A DNA stretch of 59,802 nt from Candidatus Methanoculleus thermohydrogenotrophicum (GCA_001512375.1 LFRN01000178.1:34276-94077); one strand, 5' to 3'; shown: positions 8,608 through 21,948, numbered from the stretch's first letter. The notes: generated by a model not told the origin, from the sequence alone. Translations and numbers: made by a program.

Positions 8608-9060
8608 TCAGGGTTCTGTTCTTCTCCACGTTGTCCCGCGGGCTTCACACACCCCCGTTGCCGGGGACGCATGCCGCGGTAGGTACATCTCAAACGGATA
8701 AGAGGCAGTTCGACCCGCAATCTCCGATACAGCCTCTTGTCGCACATAGCCGTTGGTTGTCGAGTAGGCCCGGACGTAGTCCTTCTCGACCGGGTCAGCT
8801 TTCCGGTAGCGTTTCTTGAAGACGTTAAGGTCCAGAGTGATCGCTGTGCTGTCGATGAGGTATGTCCGCCGGCTGCGGCAGCGAGGTTTCAGGTATTGGG
8901 TCTGTAACACCGCGTTGATCAGCCTGACAAACTGGTCTTCGCTGATGCTGCTGAGAAACCGGGATATCGTGTTGGTTGAGAGAACCTGGTCGATCTGTGC
9001 AAACCAGCGGAGATCCGCCCGTTTTCGGAGTTCGTCCACCAGATAGGTGATATCCAGCTA
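8608..9060 (-). pseudogene. Remnant of an IS4/IS5-like DDE transposase, joined to a foreign tail
   Basis: About 98 codons (9039 down to 8746) read as part of a DDE transposase: a helical N-terminal region, then LIDSTAITLDL carrying the probable first catalytic Asp, then DLNVFKKRYRK and a segment ending AYSTTNGY. After NGY, where such enzymes normally continue with a YIGYK-like motif, the frame changes character and runs into about 46 codons ending VCEARGTTWRRTEP, which looks like the end of another mobile-element protein. There is no proper start (an in-frame stop lies just upstream near 9064) and the other catalytic residues are missing. It is not functional. It lies between the convergent ends of rpl12 and nusA. 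Confidence 0.7.
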
Positions 9061-9309
9061 AACTCCGCATGAGTTAAGGGTTATACTTTCCCTCCTGGCC
9101 TCCTTTTTTATATACCCCTTTCTGTCAGAGCGCCGAATTGCGTAACTCCTACCTGGGTAGATGATCAGCGGCTTCTGGAGGGGCAAAATGGACGTTTCAC
9201 GGGATAGAGAGGGCCGACTCGAAACAGAACACAGCCTGCAAGGGGGTGAGCGAGGAGAGGGGCACCCGGTCCCTTTGATAATTTTCAGCCAAAGAGGGGA
9301 GAGGAGGAT
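9061..9309. other. Non-coding spacer downstream of nusA
   Basis: No gene recognised. It separates the transposase remnant from the end of nusA; no clear repeat boundaries or target-site duplications are visible. Confidence 0.5.
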
Positions 9310-9759
9310 TCAAGCAACCTCGTTCTGCACCAGCTGGACATCGGCGATGTCATGCTGCCGCTGTGCAAGAACCTTTGCCTTGAAGATATTCTTCCCTGCT
9401 CTCCCGATGGCAAGCCCCCGATCCTCATCGCGCACTTCTACGCGGGCGATCGGCCGATCATCCGCATCGGTGGCAAAATCGATATCAGTGACATGCGCAG
9501 GGAGGAAACAGTTCCGGATAAACTGACCAGGATCCGGGGAATACTCTACAACCTCGATTCGCTTCCCCATAACATCGGAAGCCTTCTTGATGCTCGATCC
9601 GCCCCTGCCGATGGCAAGGCCCATGTCACCAGGATTGATTACAAAGATGATGCGCTCGTTCCGATTGTCGACGACGCAATCACGACTGCCTGCACCGGTA
9701 AGACTCTCAAACTGGGAGATGAGACGCATACACTCTTCAGTCAACACGACCTGTGGCAT
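9310..9759 (-). CDS. nusA: NusA-like transcription/translation factor with two KH domains
   Basis: A 149-residue archaeal NusA, which lacks the bacterial polymerase-binding and S1 domains and consists of two KH RNA-binding domains. KH motifs are visible as NPGDMGLAIGRGGSSIKKA near residue 45 and DEDRGLAIGRAGKNIFKAK near 113. It follows rpl30e by three bases and is the last gene of the RNA polymerase operon here. In most Euryarchaeota rps12 comes next; in this window it is absent and mobile-element debris stands in its place. Confidence 0.94.
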   Translation of the reverse strand: MPQVVLTEECMRLISQFESLTGAGSRDCVVDNRNERIIFVINPGDMGLAIGRGGSSIKKASDVMGKRIEVVEYSPDPGQFIRNCFLPAHVTDIDFATDADDRPIARVEVRDEDRGLAIGRAGKNIFKAKVLAQRQHDIADVQLVQNEVA

Positions 9760-9762
9760 TGT

Positions 9763-10050
9763 CTACACTCTCACAACATTCAAGATATCAGATTCACCCG
9801 GCTCGATCACGGCAAGCGCACTGACGACGTACGGCATGCCACAGGCTTTTCCGAGCTGGACACTCGAGCCCTCGTAGACGTAAACAGGGGTCTCGGTATC
9901 TTTTACGATGTTTTTGACGGATTCGGGGCTGTTTTTAGCCACCACGACAAGTCTTGCCTTGCCTTCCTCGATGCATTCCCGGGTCTTGTTCTGGCCCAGG
10001 AACACGGTACCAGTCTTCACGGCTTTGCGTAGTGAAGCGTTAAAGTCCAT
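9763..10050 (-). CDS. rpl30e: Ribosomal protein L30e
   Basis: A 95-residue L7Ae-superfamily ribosomal protein that binds kink-turn RNA. The pattern TRECIEEGKARLVVVAKNSPE near residue 23 and LGKACGMPYVVSALAVIEPG near 66 match the family. It lies between rpoA2 and nusA with short gaps, the usual archaeal order. Confidence 0.95.
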   Translation of the reverse strand: MDFNASLRKAVKTGTVFLGQNKTRECIEEGKARLVVVAKNSPESVKNIVKDTETPVYVYEGSSVQLGKACGMPYVVSALAVIEPGESDILNVVRV

Positions 10051-10061
10051 ATATAATTCTC

Positions 10062-13879
<3,818 letters not shown>

Positions 13880-13899
13880 AGTTTGAAATGCCCCCCTCA

Positions 13900-15717
13900 T
13901 TACACCATATCGTCGAGCCTCAGGCGGGGAGCAATGCCCATACTCTTCATCTCATCGAGGAGGAGTTTGAAGGCGTAACTCATCTCGACAGGGTAGATAT
14001 CAGTTTCGCTGCCGCAGGCAAGACACCGAGTGACTTTCCTCTTCCGGTCAAGCATCGCCACCATACCACACTTCGCGCAGACCCACTGGGTCACCTTGTC
14101 CGACTCGTCGAGCAACCGCTCTTTCAGGGCCATGGCCGCACCATGGCCGATCAGTACGTCCCGCTCCATCTCACCGAACCGGAGACCGCCCTCACGGGCA
14201 CGCCCCTCAGTTGGCTGACGAGTGAGCACCTGCACGGGGCCACGCGACCGCGCATGCATCTTGCTTGAGACCATGTGATAGAGCTTCTGGTAGTAGATGA
14301 CGCCGATATAGATATCGGCTACGAACCGGCGGCCAGTGATACCATCATACATCACTTCGCGACCGTCGTGGGAGAACCCGAGCCTCTTAAGCGACCTCCG
14401 AAGGTCCGCCTCTCGCTCGCCACAGAATGCAGTTCCGTTGATCCGACGGCCTTCAAGGGAGCCGACCTTGCCGCCCAGCATCTCGAGCATATGTCCGATG
14501 GTCATACGGCTCGGTATCGCGTGGGGGTTGATGATCAGGTCCGGGGTCATGCCCGACTCCGTGAACGGCATATCCTCTGAAGGCTGGATGAGCCCGATAA
14601 CGCCTTTCTGGCCGTGCCGGGATGCGAACTTATCGCCTATTTCCGGTATCCGGAGGTCACGAGTCCGGACTTTCACGAGGCGCGAGGAGTTCTCGCCCTC
14701 GGTGATGATGACGGTATCCACAATCCCACGCTCGTTACTTCGCATCGTGACTGAAGTGTCGCGTCGTTTCTCTACGGCGATGAGCTCGCTTGTAGGTTCT
14801 TCGAGGAACCTCGGTGGAGAGGTTTTCCCTATAAGCACATCCTTTTCACGGACAACCGTCTCTGGGTTGATGATGCCATCGTCATCCAGGTTCGCGTAGT
14901 ACTCAGGGCCGTGCGCGCCGGAGACCTCCTCATCCGGTATCTCGATCCGGTCAACCTGACCACCGGGGTAGCGCCGCTCTTCGCCTTCGTAGGTCCGGAA
15001 GAAGTGCGACCGCCCGAGACCACGGTCGATGGAGGCCTTGTTAATGATCAGCGCATCTTCAATGTTGAACCCCTCATAGGAGAGGATCGCAACGACAAAA
15101 TTCTGACCTGCCGGCCGCTCGTCGGACCCGATCGCATCAGAGGTCTGAGTGTAGGTAAGCGGTTTCTGGGCGTAGTGGAGCATGTGTCCTCGCGTGTCAG
15201 GACGGAGTTTCATGTTCGCCGCGCCAAACCCGAGCGCCTGCTTGACCATCCCTGCGCCCATGGTGACACGGGGACTGGCGTTGTGCTCGGGGAAAGGAAC
15301 GTGCGCCGCACCGATACCCAGGATGAGTGAAGGATCGATCTCCAGGTGCGTGTGCTCCAGGGTGAGGTCCTCTTCGTTGATGGCGATGAAGAGGTCTTCC
15401 TCTTCCTCGGCATCGATGAACTCAATGGCGCCCCTATGTACCAGGTCATCGAAGGTCATCTCATCGTTGCGGATGCGTTCGATATCTTCCTCGGTCACCT
15501 CAGGCTTGCCATCCCGGACCACGATCAGGGGGCGGCGTGCTCTCCCGCGATCGGTGTGGACGATAACGTCGTTGTTGAAATCCTTATAGGAGACATTGAT
15601 CTCAGAAGAGAGTTCACCACGCCGGCGCATCTCACGCATCCGGGAAACCAGATCCCGGGGATCATCCACGAGCCCGATCAGGGCCCCGTCAACGAAGACG
15701 CGTGACTGCCGCCTCAT
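13900..15717 (-). CDS. rpoB1: DNA-directed RNA polymerase subunit B'
   Basis: C-terminal half of the split second-largest subunit, 605 residues. Motifs include [24 protein letters not shown] near 185 and the hybrid-binding segment [15 protein letters not shown] near 360. A C-terminal zinc site [23 protein letters not shown] lies near 550. The ATG overlaps the rpoB2 stop by four bases and its TAA abuts rpoA1. All regions expected for B' are present. Confidence 0.98.
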   Translation of the reverse strand: MRRQSRVFVDGALIGLVDDPRDLVSRMREMRRRGELSSEINVSYKDFNNDVIVHTDRGRARRPLIVVRDGKPEVTEEDIERIRNDEMTFDDLVHRGAIEFIDAEEEEDLFIAINEEDLTLEHTHLEIDPSLILGIGAAHVPFPEHNASPRVTMGAGMVKQALGFGAANMKLRPDTRGHMLHYAQKPLTYTQTSDAIGSDERPAGQNFVVAILSYEGFNIEDALIINKASIDRGLGRSHFFRTYEGEERRYPGGQVDRIEIPDEEVSGAHGPEYYANLDDDGIINPETVVREKDVLIGKTSPPRFLEEPTSELIAVEKRRDTSVTMRSNERGIVDTVIITEGENSSRLVKVRTRDLRIPEIGDKFASRHGQKGVIGLIQPSEDMPFTESGMTPDLIINPHAIPSRMTIGHMLEMLGGKVGSLEGRRINGTAFCGEREADLRRSLKRLGFSHDGREVMYDGITGRRFVADIYIGVIYYQKLYHMVSSKMHARSRGPVQVLTRQPTEGRAREGGLRFGEMERDVLIGHGAAMALKERLLDESDKVTQWVCAKCGMVAMLDRKRKVTRCLACGSETDIYPVEMSYAFKLLLDEMKSMGIAPRLRLDDMV

Positions 15718-17255
15718 GCCGTCTCCCTCCGGAGGGGAACGACGCCCATCTCGTACAGGGCATTCTTCACTCTCTCTTCATCCATAACACCCTTACTGAT
15801 CTCAACCATCTGGGCGAAATTCTTCACCAGCCCACAGTTTGGACCCTCAGGAGTCTCGCTCGGGCAGATCCGGCCCCACTGGGTGGGGTGCAGGTCGCGG
15901 GCCTCGAAGTGAGGCTGAGACCTGGAGAGCGGGGAGATCACGCGCCGGAGGTGCGAGAGTACCGCCATATGATCCACCCGATCCAGGAGCTGCGAGACAC
16001 CGGTGCGCCCACCTACCCAGTTGCCGGTGGCAAGTGGATGCAGCAGCCGCTCGGTCAGGACGTCCGCACGCACAGCGGTGGCAATCGAGAGTTCGCGGTG
16101 GCGCATGCTGGCTCGCTCAAGCTGGTACTTCACGTCCCTGGTCAGGCGGTTTAATGAGATCCGGAAGAGGTCTTCCATCAGGTCACCGGCGAGTTTCAGC
16201 CGCTTATTCGCATAGTGATCCTTGTCGTCGATCCGGCGCCTATCAAGCACCAGGTCGAAACAGGCCTCAGCCATACGCCCGAGGAAGTGCGCCTTTGCAA
16301 GGCGGACGCTCTCAACTGCCGGCCGATATTCGGGATCCCCCTCCTTCAACCCGACCGGCATCAGGTAGTTCAAATGTGGGAGAAGGTAGTTGTCAAGGAC
16401 AAACTCAGCCCGTTTTCGCTGGTAGTCGCGGGTCTGGTTGGGAGCGAGTTTCTTTCCGACATACATGATGCCTTCATCGACTGTGTCGCACTCGCTCTCT
16501 TCCAGATTCTGCATCATGAAAGTGAGGATCTCTTCATCGGTGGAGACCGCCTCCACAATGTCGTGGTCGCCCTGGAGTCCCAGCGCTCGCATCAGGTCGA
16601 CGAACCGGAGATGCCCGGCGACCGAGGGGAACGAGACCTCGAGCAGGTTCTTGCGGTTCCTCTCAACGATCACGAGCGCCCGGTAGCCCCGGTACTGTGA
16701 GAAGACCTTGGCGACGTAGATCCGCTCGTTGTACCGTTCGGTGAACTCGGTCATGATCTTGTTCGAGGCAAGATCTTCGAGTGTCATCAGCACCCTTTCG
16801 GTGCCGTTGACGATGAAATAGCCGCCAGGGTCAAGGGGGTCTTCACCGTGCTCGATCCGATCGGCGTCGCTCATCTCGTAGAGGTTGCAGGCGGCCGAAC
16901 CCACCATCACCGGCAGCTGCCCGATGACGGTAACGACCGGATCCTGTGCCTCCCCGCCCTGGACGAGCGTCATGTCAAGTTGAATAGGTGCTGCGTACGT
17001 GAGGTTGCGCAGGCGCGCTTCGCTCGGGAAGAGCACAGACTGTGATCCGTCTGCCTCGCGAACGAGGGGGTTCTTCACCTCGATCTTGCCCAGCTCAACC
17101 CATACAGCCTCTTTACCCTTTCCACGACTCTCAATATCAGTCTCAATAATGCGCTGTTCGTCGACGACTTTCTGGAGGTTGTGCTGGAGGAAATTATTAT
17201 AAGAATCTAACTGATGGCGTGCTACATGCTGCCACGAAAAATACGCTCTCGACAA
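15714..17255 (-). CDS. rpoB2: DNA-directed RNA polymerase subunit B''
   Basis: N-terminal half of the second-largest subunit, 513 residues. [20 protein letters not shown] at the start and [21 protein letters not shown] near 145 are typical, and the fork-loop region ending [24 protein letters not shown] is near 470. No ATG is available at the expected position: the frame is open back to the rpoH stop and the best start is a TTG at 17255. That is an unusual initiation codon for a core polymerase subunit. Confidence 0.96.
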   Translation of the reverse strand: MSRAYFSWQHVARHQLDSYNNFLQHNLQKVVDEQRIIETDIESRGKGKEAVWVELGKIEVKNPLVREADGSQSVLFPSEARLRNLTYAAPIQLDMTLVQGGEAQDPVVTVIGQLPVMVGSAACNLYEMSDADRIEHGEDPLDPGGYFIVNGTERVLMTLEDLASNKIMTEFTERYNERIYVAKVFSQYRGYRALVIVERNRKNLLEVSFPSVAGHLRFVDLMRALGLQGDHDIVEAVSTDEEILTFMMQNLEESECDTVDEGIMYVGKKLAPNQTRDYQRKRAEFVLDNYLLPHLNYLMPVGLKEGDPEYRPAVESVRLAKAHFLGRMAEACFDLVLDRRRIDDKDHYANKRLKLAGDLMEDLFRISLNRLTRDVKYQLERASMRHRELSIATAVRADVLTERLLHPLATGNWVGGRTGVSQLLDRVDHMAVLSHLRRVISPLSRSQPHFEARDLHPTQWGRICPSETPEGPNCGLVKNFAQMVEISKGVMDEERVKNALYEMGVVPLRRETA

Positions 17256-17297
17256 AACACTTCTGTCTAACAGATGGATCAGCTCCCAGCCTTGGAA

Positions 17298-17558
17298 TTA
17301 TTTCTTTGGTCTCTTCACGACAAGGCGATACGCTTCGGCCCTGCCCGCCGTGCGACTGTCGCGAATAATCCGGATCACATCGCCGACATCGCCCCCGATA
17401 GCCTGTACTGCAGGATCGTCATGATAAATTTTTGGTAGTTGCTCCAAAGAGATGCGGTACATCGCGAGCAGCTCCGCCACCTCTTCTTCGCTCATGATCT
17501 GATGATCCGGAACCATCTCATGTTTAAGTACATCCAGGGAGGTGCTCACTGCTCTCAC
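17298..17558 (-). CDS. rpoH: DNA-directed RNA polymerase subunit H (Rpb5 C-terminal domain)
   Basis: An 86-residue subunit matching archaeal RpoH, which sits in the polymerase lower jaw. [17 protein letters not shown] near residue 11 and the ending [20 protein letters not shown] are diagnostic. The start is GTG (17558, or 17549), preceded by GGTGGGG. It is the first gene of the polymerase operon and lies 72 bases after tRNA-Lys on the same strand. Confidence 0.94.
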   Translation of the reverse strand: MRAVSTSLDVLKHEMVPDHQIMSEEEVAELLAMYRISLEQLPKIYHDDPAVQAIGGDVGDVIRIIRDSRTAGRAEAYRLVVKRPKK

Positions 17559-17630
17559 ACCCCACCGATGAAATAGTTTTGTATCAGATGCATCACCTTC
17601 TCAAAAACCATAGACATCGCCCATGGCAAC

Positions 17631-17703
17631 GGGCCCAAGGGGATTTGAACCCCCGACCACCTGGTTAAAAGCCAGGCGCTCTACCTAACTGAGCTATAGG
17701 CCC
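17631..17703 (-). tRNA. tRNA-Lys (anticodon UUU)
   Basis: A full cloverleaf of 73 bases. The acceptor stem GGGCCTA pairs with TGGGCCC, the D-arm contains TAGCTCAGTTAGGTAGAGC, the anticodon loop is CTTTTAA giving UUU, and the T-loop is TTCAAAT. No CCA is encoded. It is transcribed towards rpoH. Confidence 0.97.
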
Positions 17704-17743
17704 CGCGTGTACTGCCATCTAGCATTATTACAATGCAAGAATA

Positions 17744-17751
17744 GTATAAAA
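17744..17751 (-). promoter_or_regulatory. TATA box upstream of tRNA-Lys
   Basis: On the minus strand TTTTATAC stands about 40 bases before the tRNA 5' end, the normal distance for a tRNA gene with a short 5' leader. Confidence 0.6.
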
Positions 17752-17833
17752 ATACTTTGCTTCAGGACGCATCATATAATTCGCAGTCCGGCAATATAAA
17801 CTTTTCATTTTAATACCCTCAGGTGCCAAACCG

Positions 17834-17843
17834 GAATCTTTAA
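17834..17843 (+). promoter_or_regulatory. TATA box of the psiE-like gene
   Basis: CTTTAATATT about 55 bases before the ATG at 17894, within an AT-rich stretch shared with the divergent tRNA-Lys promoter. Confidence 0.45.
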
Positions 17844-17893
17844 TATTCAAGGAAGACTCACCCCGTACAGATACCCTGTTCTCCCGGTGCAAT

Positions 17894-18331
17894 ATGGTTC
17901 ATCTCAAAGATCGCGTCGATATAGTCATCTCCGCTCTGTCCGGCGTAACAAAGGGTATTTATCTGCTCATCGCCATCTCACTCACCCTGCTCGCGATCAT
18001 CTCTTTTTACGACGTGACCCTGCAGATGGCGACGCTTATCCATACCCGGGACATGACGCAGGGCATACTCCAGGTGTTACATGCGCTCCTGCTCACCATA
18101 ATCATTGTGGAGATCCTGGAGACAGTGACGGCCTACTTCAAGACCAGCAGGTTGCAGGTGACGCCGATCCTGGTCGCGGGCATCACCGCAATGGTTCGGC
18201 GGATGCTGACCTTCGGGATCGTCGAGCACTTCGATCCCGTCGATATTGGTATGACACTCGCCGCAATCCTGGTTCTGACCGTCGCGACCATCTATATTAG
18301 CCGCCAGGAACGCACGGATTACTATTATTAG
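17894..18331 (+). CDS. PsiE-family membrane protein
   Basis: A 145-residue integral membrane protein with four predicted transmembrane helices (about residues 22-42, 58-78, 90-108 and 120-138). It ends in a charged and tyrosine-rich tail. Helix content, length and the motif ILETVTAYFKTSRLQVTPIL near 78 match the phosphate-starvation-inducible PsiE family, whose biochemical role is not established. It stands alone, divergent from tRNA-Lys. No regulatory site resembling a Pho box was recognised. Confidence 0.75.
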   Translation: MVHLKDRVDIVISALSGVTKGIYLLIAISLTLLAIISFYDVTLQMATLIHTRDMTQGILQVLHALLLTIIIVEILETVTAYFKTSRLQVTPILVAGITAMVRRMLTFGIVEHFDPVDIGMTLAAILVLTVATIYISRQERTDYYY

Positions 18332-18754
18332 GCAGGTTGCGGCCGAGAGTGTTCCTATAACACAACCGTCTTCAGTCTTCCAGAGCTGATACTGCCGTCT
18401 ACTCATGAAGGGCAGGAAGTCAATTGCCTCAATTGCCTCAATTGCCTCCCGGGGCTCGCCGACGTGGCGGGTGACCGTAATGGCCAATCGTGGCAGCATT
18501 GGGAGACAAGAAAAGAGATCACCTCAACTCCGACATTGTAACCTTCCGGAGCGACTAGATGGCGCGCAATAATACCTCTGGATCTCACCGGTCTCAACAG
18601 GAATTCATCATAGTCTACTGTTTAGCGCCGGTGAGGACCACCCTATGAGGCGCTGGCTGGCGGGATGCCATACCGGACCTCTTTGATCGAGCGGACCCGG
18701 GCCGGTCATCATGGGGCCGCCACACCCCCTTCATCAAAAAGAGAGAAAGGGTTC
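18332..18754. other. Spacer between convergent psiE and response-regulator genes
   Basis: No gene is supported. It contains three direct copies of a nine-base unit (AATTGCCTC) at 18421-18447. A weak reading frame on the minus strand crosses this repeat but overlaps psiE and has no recognisable family. Confidence 0.4.
18421..18447. repeat. Three tandem 9-base units
   Basis: AATTGCCTC occurs three times head to tail, flanked by TC on the left and CCGG on the right. This looks like a slippage-generated micro-repeat in non-coding DNA. Confidence 0.85.
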
Positions 18755-19393
18755 TCACTCCACCTCGAAGACATCTGAAAACTGACTCCTGATCTGGTTC
18801 AGGCGCTCTTCCTGGAGTTTGATACTTGTCGCCATGCTCTTTATGGCCCGCACGATGTTCTCACCCATTCCTGTCCGGGCATCCTTGATGCTGTACGTAG
18901 TCTCCAGGACCTTCAGGAGGCGCTTGTTGATGTCGACGCTCTTTGAGAGGCGCTCATACTCGTCGATGATCTGCTGGTCCACGCCAGCTTCGCGCGCCCG
19001 CTCAATGTCGGCAGAGATGGAGTGCTGGCGTGCCAGCACATGTTCGATGGCTTCGCAGAGCTGGTGATGTGTGGTGGGCTTGAGGATATAATCCTCGATA
19101 TAGGCGCCGTATCGGTTGGCCTCTTCGGGTGTGAGGGGTTTTGCGGTCAGCATGAGGACCGGGATGTTGCGTGTTTCAGGGTCGGCCTTAATCTTCTCAA
19201 GCGTCTCCCACCCATCCATCGGCTCCATCATGACATCCAGGAGGATCAGGTCAGGGGTGGTCGACTTTAAGGTTTCCAGGCACTCCGCACCGCTAAGGGC
19301 GGCGATGGATTTGTAGCCTCCACGCCCAAGCATTGTGACAAAAACATCGACGATCATGGGACTATCATCGACAACAAGTATCGTATACATCAC
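18755..19393 (-). CDS. Response regulator with C-terminal helical output domain
   Basis: A 212-residue protein. The receiver domain (1-125) has the acidic pair VVDDSP at residues 7-12, the phosphoacceptor Asp in LILLDVMMEP near 53, Thr in LMLTAK near 82 and Lys in YILKP near 105. The remaining 85 residues are predicted helical or coiled coil, without a DNA-binding motif, so output is probably by protein contact. Its ATG overlaps the stop of the upstream roadblock gene, indicating co-translation. No histidine kinase is nearby. Confidence 0.88.
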   Translation of the reverse strand: MMYTILVVDDSPMIVDVFVTMLGRGGYKSIAALSGAECLETLKSTTPDLILLDVMMEPMDGWETLEKIKADPETRNIPVLMLTAKPLTPEEANRYGAYIEDYILKPTTHHQLCEAIEHVLARQHSISADIERAREAGVDQQIIDEYERLSKSVDINKRLLKVLETTYSIKDARTGMGENIVRAIKSMATSIKLQEERLNQIRSQFSDVFEVE

Positions 19394-19773
19394 ACCACCA
19401 CTCCGATCCTGGTCGCTATGTCAGATAGCTGCCCCTGTACTGTTGGGAGATCCGCAGACTTATCTATTACCGCAGTGATCAGGGCGACCTCTCCCGCACT
19501 CACAATAAAAATCGTAGCATCAGCATCGGTTGCCGTGATGGTGACCATGGACGGCCGCTGTACGTGTACGCTGCTGCAAACTGCCTCTGCTGCCGCAAGG
19601 ACTGTTGCGCTCATTGCCGCGAAAAGAGACAATGACAGATCGCTCTCCCGGAAGTACTTAGCCATAACCAGGCCATCGCATGATACAAGGGCAGAGGCAA
19701 CGACACCAGCAATGGCCCGGATCCCTTCGATGTACTCCTGAGTTTCCTCTTCCATGGAGGAATGGTAACTCAT
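19390..19773 (-). CDS. Roadblock/LC7-domain protein
   Basis: A 127-residue single-domain roadblock/LC7 protein. Members bind small GTPases or signalling partners as dimers. The core pattern is GIRAIAGVVASALVSCDGLVMAK near residue 16, then LSLFAAMSATVLAAAEAVCSS and a C-terminal beta-helix. It overlaps the response regulator by four bases, so the two form a signalling pair. A TATA-like CATATATTAC at about 19815-19825 (minus strand) and GGGGTTGAG before the ATG support the start. Confidence 0.85.
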   Translation of the reverse strand: MSYHSSMEEETQEYIEGIRAIAGVVASALVSCDGLVMAKYFRESDLSLSLFAAMSATVLAAAEAVCSSVHVQRPSMVTITATDADATIFIVSAGEVALITAVIDKSADLPTVQGQLSDIATRIGVVV

Positions 19774-19961
19774 TTCTCAACCCCGATTCCTATACCATGC
19801 ATATGTGCGTTGTGTAATATATGAATGTCGAATAGATCGGCGCTTCAATTACGCGTGTACCTTGGTTTTGTCGTTATTAAGAGGTATATGTAGCATTTAG
19901 AGCCAGACGAGACTACCCCAACAGGAACCTGTACTGGAGGACTTCAGGACCAGGGCGGAGG

Positions 19962-19991
19962 GGGTGACTGTTCCCCACCGTATTGGTGAGC
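19962..19991 (-). repeat. Solo 3'-end relic, tnpB family B (weak)
   Basis: On the minus strand a stem around CACCAATACGGTG is followed by GGGAACAGTCACC, matching the hairpin and GTCAC end seen at four better-preserved loci. No protein sequence survives. Confidence 0.5.
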
Positions 19992-20089
19992 CAGGCTGCC
20001 GCATTTTGAGGAGCCTATGAAGCAGATCGTCAATCCACCATAAGATGACATGCTCCGTTGGTATGGGGGGAACCTACGTTGTTGATGAT

Positions 20090-20535
20090 GACATGGGCAC
20101 AGCCCGACCCCGGGATCAGCCCGGGGCTCACGGAGAAGCCGATAACACTTCACGAAATTCTGACAGAGAAGGTAAGGGACCCGGGGCGCGACCTGCGACC
20201 TATTAGAGGGGCATACGGCCCTGGAGTTTGTGTCAATTACGGATGGCAACCTGTCGTTCCAGGGGCTTAGACCCGGAGCGGTTCAAAGAGCTGTATGCAG
20301 GATCTCACCAACCATTGTGGTTTTCTGCTCCTCGACACACCCGCCAGTAGCGGTGCTGATGCAATCTGCTGCCGCTTACCGCGACGAACGAAGTGATACT
20401 CGTTGTGAGTCTTGAGATCTCCTCACTTGTAGATCCAGGATCAAGATCCTGGCAGAGATGAACAGCTGGCGCGGAGCGTTGAAGAGTACAAGGGAACGTG
20501 TGTATGGTCATTCTATTCCCCTCCTGAAGCGAAGA
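20090..20535 (+). pseudogene. Decayed gene of unknown family
   Basis: Protein-like segments lie in order but in shifting frames: ITLHEILTEKVRDPG near 20140, EFVSITDGNLSFQGLRP near 20225, then QPLWF near 20310 and a C-terminal-looking end DEQLARSVEEYKG followed by SFYSPPEAKIYV and a TGA near 20545. At least three frameshifts would be needed to join them. I do not recognise the family. It lies beside the roadblock/response-regulator pair and may once have belonged to that system. Confidence 0.45.
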
Positions 20536-20568
20536 TATATGTGTGAATCCTTCACATATTATGAGGGA

Positions 20569-20640
20569 GGGGCCATAGGGTAGCCTGGCATCCTAGGAGA
20601 CTGGGGGTCTTCTGACCTGCGTTCAAATCGCGGTGGCCCC
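20569..20640 (+). tRNA. tRNA-Pro (anticodon GGG)
   Basis: 72 bases with acceptor stem GGGGCCA/TGGCCCC, a D-arm with GGGTAGCCTGGCATCC, an anticodon stem GGAGA/TCTTC enclosing CTGGGGG (anticodon GGG) and a T-arm CTGCG-TTCAAAT-CGCGG. No CCA is encoded. AT-rich sequence with TCACATATTATG precedes it. Confidence 0.95.
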
Positions 20641-20682
20641 ATCGTACCATTTTTCTCATCCCCGGACCCAGTTAACTGCAGC

Positions 20683-21540
20683 ATGAGACTTCAACAAAGC
20701 TGCATGGACTGTCTGATCTCCCGCGTCGAGTATGAAAGCAGACTCTGTACCGACAACGAAGCGCTCATCCAGAAGACTGTCAGGGCGTGCCGAGATCTTC
20801 TTAAGCGCATCTCCGCGGATCCGGTGCCCGCACCTGTCATAGCGAGCCGGGTGCACCGCCTCGCCTATCAGATGCTTGGAGATACCGACCCCTATCGTTC
20901 CTTAAAGCAGGCCAATAACGAGGATGCGATGGCGGTCTGTCGGCAGGTGAGAAATGAACTCTCAACGTTCCGCGATCTTGCGCTCGCGTCAGTCATCGGG
21001 AACACACTGGATTATGGTTCGAAGGCCCACACCGTCACCGATAATTTCGTCGAGTTCTTCCGCCGCGAATTCGCGGCGGGACTGACAGTTGATGACACTG
21101 ATGCTATGAAACCTCTCACCTCCCGCGTGGTCTACCTCGCTGACAACTGCGGTGAGATTGTCTTTGACGCACTCCTGGCAGATTGTCTCAAAAAGAACAG
21201 ATCGCATGTCACCTTCGTCGTCAGGGGCGCGCCGATCTTAAACGATGCGACCCTTGAGGATGCACTGGCGCTCGGGCTCGATCACCGGGTAGACCTGCTT
21301 ACCACCACGGCAGACGGCGTCGCCGAACTTGGTCTCAACCTGGATATCGTCCCACCGGCCCTTGCTGATGCCCTGGACCGCGCGACGCTCATCATCGCCA
21401 AGGGCATGGCCAACTACGAGTCGCTCTCTGATTATCACGACCTCCCGCCCACTGCCTATCTGATGTCAGTGAAATGCGGCCCAATCAGCGCAGACATAGG
21501 GATTCCCGTCGGCTCCAAGATCGCCCTTCTCCGCGAGTGA
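20683..21540 (+). CDS. DUF89/ARMT1-like damage-control phosphatase
   Basis: A 285-residue protein of the DUF89 family, metal-dependent phosphatases thought to remove damaged or excess phosphometabolites. The N-terminal helical domain starts MRLQQSCMDCLISR with the conserved Cys pair. The catalytic metal-site motifs are VIGNTLDYG near residue 105 (the Asn/Asp pair), YLADNCGEIVFD near 152, VRGAPILNDAT near 180, and a C-terminal KGMANYESL near 245. Start and length fit the family. It is a single gene 42 bases after tRNA-Pro. Confidence 0.85.
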   Translation: MRLQQSCMDCLISRVEYESRLCTDNEALIQKTVRACRDLLKRISADPVPAPVIASRVHRLAYQMLGDTDPYRSLKQANNEDAMAVCRQVRNELSTFRDLALASVIGNTLDYGSKAHTVTDNFVEFFRREFAAGLTVDDTDAMKPLTSRVVYLADNCGEIVFDALLADCLKKNRSHVTFVVRGAPILNDATLEDALALGLDHRVDLLTTTADGVAELGLNLDIVPPALADALDRATLIIAKGMANYESLSDYHDLPPTAYLMSVKCGPISADIGIPVGSKIALLRE

Positions 21541-21948
21541 CCCTCCGAACACCATGGAAACAGCGCGGACTCCAGCGCCCTCCCACCACACCCTGCAGGG
21601 TAAAAAACTCCATATATAGTTTTGGCTATAATTACCTCCTCTTAGAGGAGATAATTTGATTAAAGAGACCATTATAACAGTTAATTTATTATTTCCAGCT
21701 TAATATAAGCTTAAATATTTTTTAGAAACTATTATATAATGGACCTAATAGAAACTGGATCGGGGTAAGACCACACCCAGTGATCAGTCATCATCAATTC
21801 CAGTCAGCAATCATCACGACCTACCACACAATCGCTCGATAGAGGGCGTCCATGGCACGCGCCCTCCCCCACCAGTGTTCAGTGACCAACAAGATCATCA
21901 TACCAGGCCACAAGATACCGGGTGTGGCCCCCCACCTCATTCCACAAG
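21541..21948. other. AT-rich spacer after the DUF89 gene
   Basis: No gene. A perfect CTCCTC-TTA-GAGGAG hairpin at 21637-21651 may end the DUF89 transcript. The stretch 21610-21750 is strongly AT-rich compared with its surroundings. Confidence 0.45.
21637..21651 (+). terminator. Hairpin, possible terminator of the DUF89 gene
   Basis: A six-pair stem CTCCTC/GAGGAG with a three-base loop, about 100 bases after the stop codon and followed by an AT-rich tract. Confidence 0.4.

Noticed and set aside
13880-13900. Upstream ATG for rpoA1 at 13900
   Set aside because: Adds seven residues absent from the family start and overlaps the rpoB1 stop; the ATG at 13879 begins the conserved MxxPKRIG sequence.
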